From JAXHTH01 sp034211115 (GTDB lineage: Bacteria > Planctomycetota > Phycisphaerae > Phycisphaerales > SM1A02): a DNA stretch of 9,994 nt. The stretch spans positions 1-9,994 of the forward strand of contig JAXHTH010000153.1 in the NCBI GenBank assembly GCA_034211115.1. The letters are read 5' to 3'. Below, piece by piece: positions 1 to 6,501 of the stretch. The position numbers were made by a program, and so were the translations under genes. Numbering within the stretch: position 1 is the first letter of the stretch; each line of letters starts with the position of its first letter. The notes under the pieces were generated by a model. That model worked only from the letters and a program-made list of their open reading frames with translations. It ran no database searches and had not been told where the DNA came from.

Positions 1-1558
1 CGGGGGTGAGGGTGTGCCCGACTCTCCCGACCGCTCCGCCGATGAAGGAGAGCCCCTCCCCAAGATCATCGACTTCGGCGTGGCCCGCGCCACCGATGCC
101 GACATCGCCGTCACCACCCTGCAGACCGACATCAGCCGGCTCGTAGGCACGCTCCAGTACATGAGCCCCGAGCAGTGTGACGGGGAAGCCGGAGACATCG
201 ACATCCGCAGCGATGTGTATTCACTGGGTGTGGTGCTGTACGAACTGCTCTGCGGCCGATTGCCCTATGACGTCTCCGGCACGTCCATCGCGCACGCGGC
301 GCGGATGATTCAGGAGCAAGCCCCGGCCCGCCCGAGCACGGTCATCCGCAAGCTACGCGGCGACATCGAGGTCATCGCCCTGAAGGCGCTGGAGAAGGAC
401 CGGGGCAAACGTTACCAGTCCGCCGCCGAACTCGCGGCCGACATAAGGCGCCATCTGAAGGGCGAGCCGATCGAAGCGCGGCCGCCTACGGCGTGGACAC
501 GCGCCACGCGCTGGGTGGCCCGGCATCCGATCCTGACCACCGGGAGCACCTGCCTGATCGTCCTCGTCCTCACGCTGGTCGCAACGTTGGGATCCGTCTC
601 GCTGCTGTGGTCGCAGCCGTATCAGGTCCATTTGACAGACGACGGCCGTGAAGCGCGATTGATTTCGATTGGCGGCAACATCCTTCATACCTGGGACGGG
701 GCCGTCAAAGGTGGCATCCGTTTTGCGGAACTCATCGAAGCCCGCGGGGGTCAGGCAAGGAAACGTTTCGCGCTTATCGGCTATCGGACGATACACCCGG
801 AAGAACCCGGGTTGCTGTGTCTGTACCGCGTGGAAGGTGACAGAGGCGAGCCGGTTTGGCGACGCGGCGTCGATCAGGGCGACCAGCCCCAGGCGCTGCA
901 ACAAAGCGAGCGGGCGAGCTACCGATACAGCCCCGCATTCTGTACGGCAACGGATGTCTTCGACGACCTTCCGGGATGGGAACTCATCGTCGCCTTTCAA
1001 CAAGACTCATTCTCACCATGCTGTCTCCGCGTCTATGACTTTCACGGCGAGGTCCTTTATGAGTTCTGGCATGATGGTTGCATAAGCCGGTGCTACTGGA
1101 TGGACGCGGCAAAAGTCCTCGTGATGCAGGGCTGCAATAGCGAAGCTTCCTGGGCCGAACGCGGCTATCCGGAGATCACGAGTGGACACGATCCAAAGGT
1201 CGTTCTCGGTATTGGTCCTCAGCGCGGCGAGATAAGCAAGGCGTGGCCGCGGCCGAACGGGTTTGCCTGGTATCACTACCTGCTCCCGCCGACAGCAGCG
1301 GATAAGCTCCAGCCGGACCAGTACGCGTTGACGGCGCCGCCCGTTCAGTACGATGCCGGCGCGTACGTGCAGCTGCATATGGAGCACCAGCTTGAGCCAT
1401 CCGCGGCCGGGATCGCCTGGGTGCTCGATCAGGAAGGGCACGTGGTAGGCAGGCCTGTTGCAACCAATGCCTGGCTGGCGCATCCCGAGATTCCGGCGCC
1501 GGACACATTCTGGTTCGGTCCGCTCCCGTGCGGCGGAGAGCCTGCGCCGAGAGAATAG
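1..1558 (+). CDS. Membrane Ser/Thr protein kinase, C-terminal part (5' truncated)
   Basis: The frame is open from position 2, so the gene begins outside the window; the GTG at 14 is only the first in-frame start-like codon. Numbered from that GTG, the kinase part shows the DFG motif (residues 20-22), the activation-segment end GTLQYMSPEQ (45-54), the subdomain IX stretch DIRSDVYSLGVVLYELLCGR (63-82) and the closing KALEKDRGKRYQ (124-135). The N-lobe, VAIK lysine and HRD loop lie upstream. A helix near 173-197 crosses the membrane, after a basic flank. The remaining ~315 residues should be extracytoplasmic. They carry eight cysteines and a stretch (DLPGWELIVAFQQ, about 312-324) resembling FG-GAP/VCBS-type propeller strands, but the domain is not firmly recognised. 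The architecture is typical of planctomycete PknB-like receptor kinases that phosphorylate cytoplasmic proteins. About 15 acidic/Pro-rich residues before the DFG strand look like a small insertion. Confidence 0.9.
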   Translation, partial: GGEGVPDSPDRSADEGEPLPKIIDFGVARATDADIAVTTLQTDISRLVGTLQYMSPEQCDGEAGDIDIRSDVYSLGVVLYELLCGRLPYDVSGTSIAHAARMIQEQAPARPSTVIRKLRGDIEVIALKALEKDRGKRYQSAAELAADIRRHLKGEPIEARPPTAWTRATRWVARHPILTTGSTCLIVLVLTLVATLGSVSLLWSQPYQVHLTDDGREARLISIGGNILHTWDGAVKGGIRFAELIEARGGQARKRFALIGYRTIHPEEPGLLCLYRVEGDRGEPVWRRGVDQGDQPQALQQSERASYRYSPAFCTATDVFDDLPGWELIVAFQQDSFSPCCLRVYDFHGEVLYEFWHDGCISRCYWMDAAKVLVMQGCNSEASWAERGYPEITSGHDPKVVLGIGPQRGEISKAWPRPNGFAWYHYLLPPTAADKLQPDQYALTAPPVQYDAGAYVQLHMEHQLEPSAAGIAWVLDQEGHVVGRPVATNAWLAHPEIPAPDTFWFGPLPCGGEPAPRE

Positions 1559-1661
1559 ACTTCCGCCCCCAGCCAGTTGAGGGCCGTTCCTCCGTATTGA
1601 GGGTGAAAGCCGCCCTCATCGAGATGTCCCACCAGACCCTGACTACGGAGAATGGATCGAA
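1559..1661. other. Intergenic gap between kinase and propeller genes
   Basis: These 103 bp hold no gene. A weak 6-bp inverted repeat, TGAGGG (1598-1603) against CCCTCA (1613-1618), has no T-run after it, so I do not call a terminator. GGAG at 1647-1650 lies 11 nt before the next ATG and is a plausible, slightly distant ribosome binding site. No convincing promoter hexamers were seen. Base composition is visibly lower in GC than the region after 3000. Confidence 0.4.
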
Positions 1662-2792
1662 ATGAACATTCCGAAAAAAGCCTATTGCATGCGCTCCGTG
1701 AGCGCAATCCTCCTTCTGTCTGCTTCGGCCGCAGCAGCGTGTCCCGACTACGCGGTCGAAGCGTTCCTTCCGGCCGACGTGTGCACAGGGATTGATCTTT
1801 CGGCAGATGAATCTCTGGTGTATGCAAGACACAATTTCGGCGAGTGGGACCAAGGTGCCCTCATCTTCGATGCAACGACGTATGAGCTGCTCGGCGAAGT
1901 CTGTCATTTGGATGATGTGCCCTGGGTGTTTCTTTGCGCAGCGGACGATGGTTCTCTCTGGTGCCAGTCGTACTATGGCGGGCTTGTCCGCGAGGTGAGC
2001 AGCGAGGACTGCTCAGTCCTCAACGAGTTTGATGTTGGTGACTGGGCCGCCGCTCTCCTCTTCGACGATGCCAAGCGCCATCTGTACGTGAACGAGAACC
2101 ATCCCGGCGGCGCTCACAATGTGCAGGGAAGCATCCAGGTGATCGACACATGGACGAACCAGCATGTCGGCGGCCTGACGCTCAACGGACAGTTCAGCCT
2201 TATGAATCGTGCTCCCCGGGATCGGTACCTCTATACGGTGACCAGCAATCCCGGAACGGAGACACTGTACAAGATCGATACTGCCGATCCCCATAATCTC
2301 TCGATCGCCGGCACACTCGACCTTTCCGACCTTGGCGGTGGTGAGCCCTTCGCGGTTGGCATTTCGATTAGTCCGGACTTCGGCACTGTGTACGTGCCCA
2401 GTCCGTTCACAGACGAGATACTCGTCGTCGATACGGAAACCATGACCGACGTCGGACGGCTCAGCGCGGGTGCACCGCACGGGTTCTTCGTTGCTCCTGA
2501 CGGGAAGCACGCTCTGGTGATGCACAGGAACCTGCCCATTGTCAGTGTCTTCGATCTTGAGGAGGAGAACATCTGCGATACGATCGATGTCGGGGCGTAT
2601 TCCTACGCCGACGCCAACGTACGGCCCGTGTGGACAGCAGATGCCTGCACGGTGTACCTGCCTCTGAAACGAACGGGCGACGGCGTCGTCGTACTCAAGA
2701 ACTGGTGCCGCGCCGCCGACGTCAATGCCGACGACGTTATCGATACGCTCGATCTGCTTGCGCTCCTGGGGCACTGGGGCGCCTGTCCCTGA
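1662..2792 (+). CDS. Secreted YVTN-like beta-propeller protein with dockerin-like C-terminus
   Basis: This 376-residue protein has an N-terminal signal sequence: basic PKK (4-6), a hydrophobic core (about 13-26, AILLLSASAAAA), then Cys27. Met10 is an alternative start just before the core. The middle has repeated strands of the YVTN/surface-layer propeller type, such as ISISPDFGTVYVPSP, DEILVVDTETMTDVGRLS and FFVAPDGKHALV. The last 26 residues carry an EF-hand-like loop, with acidic or Asn ligands at 353, 355, 357, 361 and 364, followed by a Leu-rich helix and WGACP. Secreted proteins of Phycisphaerae often end in a single such dockerin-like unit, which presumably binds calcium and a surface partner. 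The substrate or partner is unknown. It follows the kinase on the same strand after 103 bp, but a shared function is not shown. Codon use is less GC-rich than in the genes after 3000. Confidence 0.82.
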   Translation: MNIPKKAYCMRSVSAILLLSASAAAACPDYAVEAFLPADVCTGIDLSADESLVYARHNFGEWDQGALIFDATTYELLGEVCHLDDVPWVFLCAADDGSLWCQSYYGGLVREVSSEDCSVLNEFDVGDWAAALLFDDAKRHLYVNENHPGGAHNVQGSIQVIDTWTNQHVGGLTLNGQFSLMNRAPRDRYLYTVTSNPGTETLYKIDTADPHNLSIAGTLDLSDLGGGEPFAVGISISPDFGTVYVPSPFTDEILVVDTETMTDVGRLSAGAPHGFFVAPDGKHALVMHRNLPIVSVFDLEEENICDTIDVGAYSYADANVRPVWTADACTVYLPLKRTGDGVVVLKNWCRAADVNADDVIDTLDLLALLGHWGACP

Positions 2793-2826
2793 ACCAGTAC
2801 GAGGTCTTTTGCACTGAGCACCCCCC

Positions 2827-2858
2827 CACCCCCGGGCGATTGTGGGCGCCCGGGGGTG
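2827..2858 (+). terminator. Strong GC-rich hairpin downstream of the propeller gene
   Basis: A perfect 12-bp stem, 2827-2838 (CACCCCCGGGCG) paired with 2847-2858 (CGCCCGGGGGTG), closes an 8-nt loop. It begins 34 nt after the stop codon at 2792. The following bases (TCCTTTG) are only a weak T-run, so it may be an imperfect intrinsic terminator or a 3'-end stabilising hairpin. Its place, after one gene and just before the promoter of the next unit, supports a terminator. Confidence 0.7.
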
Positions 2859-2913
2859 TCCTTTGCGCCGTCCTCAGCCCGGCCGCCGGGCCGCGGACGG
2901 CGGAATCGAAGTA

Positions 2914-2942
2914 TTGACAGACGATGATACTCCCGTTAGGAT
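2914..2942 (+). promoter_or_regulatory. Sigma-70-type promoter of the lipoprotein operon
   Basis: A consensus -35 box TTGACA (2914-2919) is followed by exactly 17 bp and a -10 box TAGGAT (2937-2942; four of six consensus bases), preceded by T. The predicted transcription start is near 2949-2950. That leaves a leader of about 70 nt before the ATG at 3020. The site lies directly after the terminator hairpin at 2827-2858, as expected between two transcription units. An in-frame ATG at 2924 falls inside the promoter spacer and so cannot serve as start codon for this transcript. Confidence 0.65.
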
Positions 2943-3019
2943 CCACCCTGTCGTCGGCCCGGAGGCGGGCCGAGCCCTCGTTCCGCGGCACAGCGGGCAC
3001 ACCCCTCGGGGCGCCGGGC

Positions 3020-3466
3020 ATGCACTCCCGTCGGGCCCATCATCGGATCCGGAAACGCGCGAAGGCGAACCCGCGCGCGAGGCGGATCCTCGTTGCCCTC
3101 CTCGCCTCCCTCCCCCTCGCCGGCTGCGCCGTTCACTGGTACGACGAAGAGACGGGGACCGAGCACATTCTCGGGTTCGGGCATCTGAAGATGAAGCTCG
3201 CCGAGCCGGCCGAGGGCGTGCGCGCGGTCGTCACCGGGACCGAAACGCTCGGCCTGGCCGTGCGGGCCGACGACCGGGAAGGCTACTTCCTCATCGGCTG
3301 GCAGAAGCTCTCGCGCCTGCGCGCCATCGATGAGAACACGCGGATCCGCTTCGAGTGGCCGGACGCGGACGTGTTCAACGTCCGCCTCGGCAGCGAGTTT
3401 CCCTGCGCGGCCGACGAGGGCGATGCGCGCCCCGACGGACCACCGGACAAGGAGGCACCCTCATGA
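3020..3466 (+). CDS. Small conserved lipoprotein of unknown function
   Basis: This is 148 residues from the ATG at 3020. That start is preferred over the in-frame ATG at 2924, which lies within the promoter, and because it gives a sensible export signal. The N-terminus is long and very basic (residues 1-22, rich in Arg/Lys/His), then a short hydrophobic core and the lipobox LPLAGC with the lipidated Cys at 36. The mature part of about 113 residues begins AVHWYDEETGTEHILGFGHL and contains FLIGWQKL and FEWPDADVFNVRLGSEFP. I recognise a resemblance to small hypothetical lipoproteins of other Gram-negative bacteria but no named function. The tail is acidic and Pro-rich. It overlaps the next gene by ATGA, so the two are probably translationally coupled and act together in the envelope. 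No canonical ribosome binding site is seen before the start. Confidence 0.75.
   Translation: MHSRRAHHRIRKRAKANPRARRILVALLASLPLAGCAVHWYDEETGTEHILGFGHLKMKLAEPAEGVRAVVTGTETLGLAVRADDREGYFLIGWQKLSRLRAIDENTRIRFEWPDADVFNVRLGSEFPCAADEGDARPDGPPDKEAPS
3449..3455 (+). promoter_or_regulatory. Ribosome binding site fixing the start at 3463
   Basis: AAGGAGG, a near-perfect Shine-Dalgarno sequence, ends 7 nt before the ATG at 3463. It lies inside the end of the upstream lipoprotein gene. It decides for this ATG over an upstream in-frame start at 3355, whose first 36 residues would be a low-complexity Arg-rich shadow. Confidence 0.85.
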
Positions 3467-4554
3467 CACGCCTGGCGTTGAAACTTCTTCCGCTTCTCGC
3501 GCTCATCCTGCTGCCGGGGTGCGTGGTGGGGTACAACAGCGTGCTCTTCGCCACGAAGTCGAACGCGGGCTTCGACTTCGACGCGGCGCCGCCCACGGCC
3601 GAGCTGGCGATCAGCCGCGTCGAGGGCGTGATCGAACCGACCTTCGAGGGCGGGCGGACGCTGCCCGTGATGGCCAGCTTCAAGACGGAAGGCGAAGGGC
3701 TCTTCGCCGGCGGGGTGGGGCAGACCTTCACCACCGGCGATGCGGCCGTGGTCATGGCCACGCTCTACGGCGACGAGTTCCCCCACGCCGGACCCGGCCT
3801 GGACTGGGAAGAGCACGTCGCGCATCGATTCGACTCCGCCCTCGTCCTCGACAACAAACCGAAGATCAAGCTCAGGGACGTCGACTTCGCGCGAAACGAC
3901 GTGAAGCCCGTCTTCTTCGGCACGAGCACCTCACTCGGCCTGAAGGTGAGCTGGTCGGGCATCCGCGGCCCCAATCCCGACAGCCTTCATCTGGGCTACA
4001 AGCGCAAGGAGCTCGCGTGGGCGCCGATCTCGATGGAAGTCGCGACCAACGGCGCCGGCGGGACGGAAATGCGCGCGGACGAGGGAGGGGCCGACGCGAT
4101 CGAGGCGGAGCCGGTCGAGTCGCAGGACACGACCTACCACATGCGCGTCCCCTCCCTGCTGGCCACGATCGACGCGTCGGGCGACGTCCGGACGCCGCAG
4201 CAGGCGCGCTTCGACTGGTTGCAGTACTTCGCCACCGGCCGATCGGCCACCGCGCTGGCCCTTCGCAGGGAAGTGCGCCTGGCCATGCTCCGGCGTCTGG
4301 ACCCGGCGGCGACGTTCGATGAGATCGAAGGAACCTACGGACCGGACGAGTCGTCCGCGATCATCAAGGAATGGCTTGACAACGACGACGAGGCGCGATC
4401 GAGACGCGCGGCGCTGCGAGACTGGATCGAGGCCAATGCGCCACGACAGGAGGGCGTCGCGCCGGACATCACGACCTGGCGCCTGGCCGACGAATACGCC
4501 GAGAGCCGCTCGCGCGCCATCATCGCACTCGACATTGCCAACAGAGATCACTGA
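3463..4554 (+). CDS. Conserved lipoprotein of unknown function, operon partner
   Basis: This protein has 363 residues. A classic lipoprotein signal is present: MTRLALKLLPLLALILLPGC, with a hydrophobic core and Cys20 in the lipobox LPGC. The first mature half contains YNSVLFATKSN, FDFDAAPPTAELAISRVEG and PTFEGGRTLPVMASFKTE, then a Gly-rich GGVGQTFTTGDAA. This region looks like one conserved domain that I have seen only as hypothetical, so I assign no function. The second half (about 200-363) is charged and probably helical, with an acidic, low-complexity linker near 203-225. It overlaps the preceding lipoprotein by ATGA and sits behind a strong ribosome binding site, so it is likely made in excess of, or in step with, its partner. 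It is followed one base after its stop by a third gene. Likely location: periplasmic face of the inner or outer membrane. Confidence 0.82.
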   Translation: MTRLALKLLPLLALILLPGCVVGYNSVLFATKSNAGFDFDAAPPTAELAISRVEGVIEPTFEGGRTLPVMASFKTEGEGLFAGGVGQTFTTGDAAVVMATLYGDEFPHAGPGLDWEEHVAHRFDSALVLDNKPKIKLRDVDFARNDVKPVFFGTSTSLGLKVSWSGIRGPNPDSLHLGYKRKELAWAPISMEVATNGAGGTEMRADEGGADAIEAEPVESQDTTYHMRVPSLLATIDASGDVRTPQQARFDWLQYFATGRSATALALRREVRLAMLRRLDPAATFDEIEGTYGPDESSAIIKEWLDNDDEARSRRAALRDWIEANAPRQEGVAPDITTWRLADEYAESRSRAIIALDIANRDH

Positions 4555-4555
4555 C

Positions 4556-4759
4556 ATGGCGAAACGAACAGCCCGAAAGAAGCCCGCCCGCAAGAAGACG
4601 GCCTCGGCGAGGTCCCGGAGGGCCACGCTGGAGAACATCCCGGCCGATGAGGTGGGCGGCACCGTCCAGGCGTACATCGACGATTCGCGCGCTACGGAGG
4701 TCTCATCGAAACAGACGTCCGACGGCCTGTGGACGATCGTGGCGATCATGCCGCCATAG
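4556..4759 (+). CDS. Small basic hypothetical protein (67 aa)
   Basis: The ATG at 4556 lies one base after the stop of the upstream lipoprotein gene, so this is the third gene of the operon and is probably translated by re-initiation. No strong ribosome binding site is visible. The first 23 residues are Lys/Arg/Ala-rich (MAKRTARKKPARKKTASARS...), like the tails of bacterial histone-H1-like proteins or ribosome-associated proteins. The remaining ~44 residues (ENIPADEVGGTVQAYIDDSR, then a Lys-Gln-rich turn and GLWTIVAIMPP) look like a small folded alpha/beta unit. I do not recognise the family. A nucleic-acid-binding role is only suggested by charge. It has no signal peptide, unlike its two operon partners, so it should be cytoplasmic. 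Confidence 0.65.
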   Translation: MAKRTARKKPARKKTASARSRRATLENIPADEVGGTVQAYIDDSRATEVSSKQTSDGLWTIVAIMPP

Positions 4760-4798
4760 GCGAGAGATGTTGCCCCGAATGAAGCCGGGCAGCGCTCC

Positions 4799-5305
4799 TC
4801 AGTTTTCGGGCAGCTCGTGCACCGCCTCCGACTGGGCGGCGCGGTAGGCCAGCAGTTTCCGGCGGACCTCTTCATCGTGCAGGGCGAGGATGGCGGCGGC
4901 GAAGAGGGCCGCGTTGATCGCGCCCGCCTTGCCGATCGCGAACGTCGCCACCGGGATCCCCTTGGGCATCTGCGCCATGGAGAGCAGCGAATCGAGCCCG
5001 TCCAGCGACCACGCCTGCATCGGGCAGGCGAGGACAGGCAGGTGGGTGAGGGCGGCGGCGACGCCGGCCAGGTGCGCCGCGCCGCCCGCGGCACAGATCA
5101 GCGCCCGCAACCCGCGCTGCTCGGCGCCGCTGCAATAGTGATCCAGGCGCTTGGGCGCGCGGTGGGCGGAGATCACGTTGCACTCGCAGGCGATGCCCAG
5201 CTCCGCCAGCGTGTCGCGGGCCGCCTTCATCGTCGGCCAGTCCGAGGCGCTGCCCATCAGGATGCCGATGCGGGCGCCGTCCACGGTCGTGTACTGATCG
5301 GTCAT
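4799..5305 (-). CDS. purE: N5-carboxyaminoimidazole ribonucleotide mutase (PurE class I)
   Basis: PurE rearranges N5-CAIR to CAIR in de novo purine synthesis, in the cytoplasm, acting after PurK. The 168 residues match the full family length. Visible motifs are ILMGSASDW (15-23), NVISAHRAPKR (43-53) with the active-site His48, AAGGAAHLAG (72-81), SLDGLDSLLSMAQMPKGIPV (100-119) and AIGKAGAINAALFAAAIL (123-140). The family usually has HLPG where this protein has HLAG. I chose the ATG at 5305, not the TTG two codons upstream (5311), because GGAG (5315-5312 on this strand) is 6 nt from the ATG but touches the TTG. No purK is adjacent. The gene converges on the small basic gene at 4556-4759 and diverges from asd. 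Confidence 0.95.
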   Translation of the reverse strand: MTDQYTTVDGARIGILMGSASDWPTMKAARDTLAELGIACECNVISAHRAPKRLDHYCSGAEQRGLRALICAAGGAAHLAGVAAALTHLPVLACPMQAWSLDGLDSLLSMAQMPKGIPVATFAIGKAGAINAALFAAAILALHDEEVRRKLLAYRAAQSEAVHELPEN

Positions 5306-5440
5306 GCTCAACTCCGCAGGTCATCGCTGCGTCGATTCGGGGCCGGACCGGAGGCGAAACCGGGGGCCGGGGCCGGATGGTACACTGCCGGTGACCGGTT
5401 CTCACCCCCGCCCTGAAAGTCACGGTCCGCCGCCCACGCC
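5306..5440. promoter_or_regulatory. Divergent purE-asd control region
   Basis: This 135-bp gap must hold the promoters of both divergent genes. GGAG for purE is at 5312-5315. A TACACT (5381-5386) resembles a -10 box reading toward asd but has no matching -35 box. Directly after it lies an 11-bp palindrome, CCGGT-G-ACCGG (5388-5398), which would overlap a start point near 5393 and might be an operator. I see no lysine-riboswitch-like architecture; the gap is too short for one. Confidence 0.35.
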
Positions 5441-6487
5441 ATGCCCCTGCCTGATGAGCCCAATCTCGCGATCGTCGGCGCGACCGGGGCGGTCGGCCGG
5501 GAGCTGCTGGAACTGCTGGTTGAGCGGTGCTTCCCGCACGGCCGCCTGCGGCTGCTCGCCTCGCCGCGCTCGGCCGGCCGATGGCTGCCCTACGGCGGCA
5601 CGTCGATCGGGGTGGAGGAACTGGCGGAGGACAGTTTCGCCGACATCGACCTCGCGTTCTTCTCGGCCGGCGGCTCGATCAGCCGTCAGTTCGCGCCGCG
5701 CGCGGTCGAGGCCGGGGCCATCGTCATCGACAACTCCAGCGCGTTCCGGATGGATGATGAGGTCCCGCTGATCGTGCCGGAGATCAACGGCGACGGCCTG
5801 GCCCGCATCAGCGGGCCGGGCATGATCGCCAATCCCAACTGCTCGACGATCATCGTCCTCATGGCGGTCACGCCCCTCCATCGGGCCGCCACGGTGCGGC
5901 GCATGGTGGTGAGCACCTACCAGGCCGCGTCCGGGGCGGGCGCGTCGTGGATGGCCGAACTTCAGCAGCAGGCGCGCGACTTCGCCGCGGATCGGCCGCT
6001 CACGACCGAAGCGACCGGCCGCCGGCTCCTGTTCAACGTCTTCAGCCACGACTCGCCGATCGGGCCGGAGGGATACAACGAGGAGGAGATGAAGCTGCTG
6101 CGCGAGACGCGCAGGATCTGGTCCGACGACGCCGTGCGCGTTACGGCGACGTGCGTGCGCGTCCCCGTTCTCCGCGCGCACAGCGCGGCGATCAATCTCA
6201 CGTTCGCCGAACCGCTGGATCAGGACGAAGCCCGCCATCTGCTCGCCGAAGCGCCGGGCGTGCGGGTGGTCGACCATCGCGCCGCGAACCGGTTCCCCGA
6301 GCCGATCGACGCCGACGGGCTGGACGACGTCCTCGTCGGCCGCATCCGAAGCGATCTCAGCCAGGCCCCCGGGACGGGGCTGGATCTGTTCGTCGCGGGC
6401 GATCAGTTGCGCAAGGGGGCGGCGCTGAACGCGATCCAGATCGCCGAACGGCTCGTGGGCGCGCCGGCGGCGGCGACGGAAGGGTGA
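5441..6487 (+). CDS. asd: Aspartate-semialdehyde dehydrogenase
   Basis: Asd reduces aspartyl-phosphate to aspartate-semialdehyde with NADPH, at the branch to lysine/diaminopimelate, threonine and methionine. The 348 residues match the family. The N-terminal NADP site is IVGATGAVGRE (11-21). NSSAFRMD (98-105) binds phosphate. NPNCST (131-136) holds the catalytic Cys134. TYQAASGAG (159-167) contains Gln161, RVPVLRAHS (240-248) contains the general-base His247, and the C-terminus has GDQLRKGAALNAIQ (320-333). The motif set fits the common bacterial Asd type, not the archaeal/fungal one. No clear Shine-Dalgarno sequence precedes the ATG at 5441. dapA and lysC are not adjacent. The stop is 14 bp from the convergent lipB end, too close for a conventional terminator between them. 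Confidence 0.95.
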   Translation: MPLPDEPNLAIVGATGAVGRELLELLVERCFPHGRLRLLASPRSAGRWLPYGGTSIGVEELAEDSFADIDLAFFSAGGSISRQFAPRAVEAGAIVIDNSSAFRMDDEVPLIVPEINGDGLARISGPGMIANPNCSTIIVLMAVTPLHRAATVRRMVVSTYQAASGAGASWMAELQQQARDFAADRPLTTEATGRRLLFNVFSHDSPIGPEGYNEEEMKLLRETRRIWSDDAVRVTATCVRVPVLRAHSAAINLTFAEPLDQDEARHLLAEAPGVRVVDHRAANRFPEPIDADGLDDVLVGRIRSDLSQAPGTGLDLFVAGDQLRKGAALNAIQIAERLVGAPAAATEG

Positions 6488-6501
6488 TCCTCCCGAGCCG
6501 T

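Noticed and set aside
1598..1618. Terminator after the kinase gene
   Set aside because: The stem is only 6 bp with a 9-nt loop and no following T-run.
4760..4798. Bidirectional terminator between the small basic gene and purE
   Set aside because: Only a 4-bp GCCC/GGGC pairing is possible in this 39-bp gap.
3931..5094. A 387-codon minus-strand frame opposite the second lipoprotein
   Set aside because: It is antisense shadow with low-complexity Arg/Ser stretches; the plus-strand gene has a signal peptide, ribosome binding site and operon context.
5306..5311. TTG start for purE at 5311
   Set aside because: The GGAG ribosome binding site abuts this TTG with no spacing but is 6 nt from the ATG at 5305.
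5306..5440. Lysine riboswitch in front of asd
   Set aside because: The gap is shorter than a typical L-box plus expression platform, and I see no matching conserved stems.
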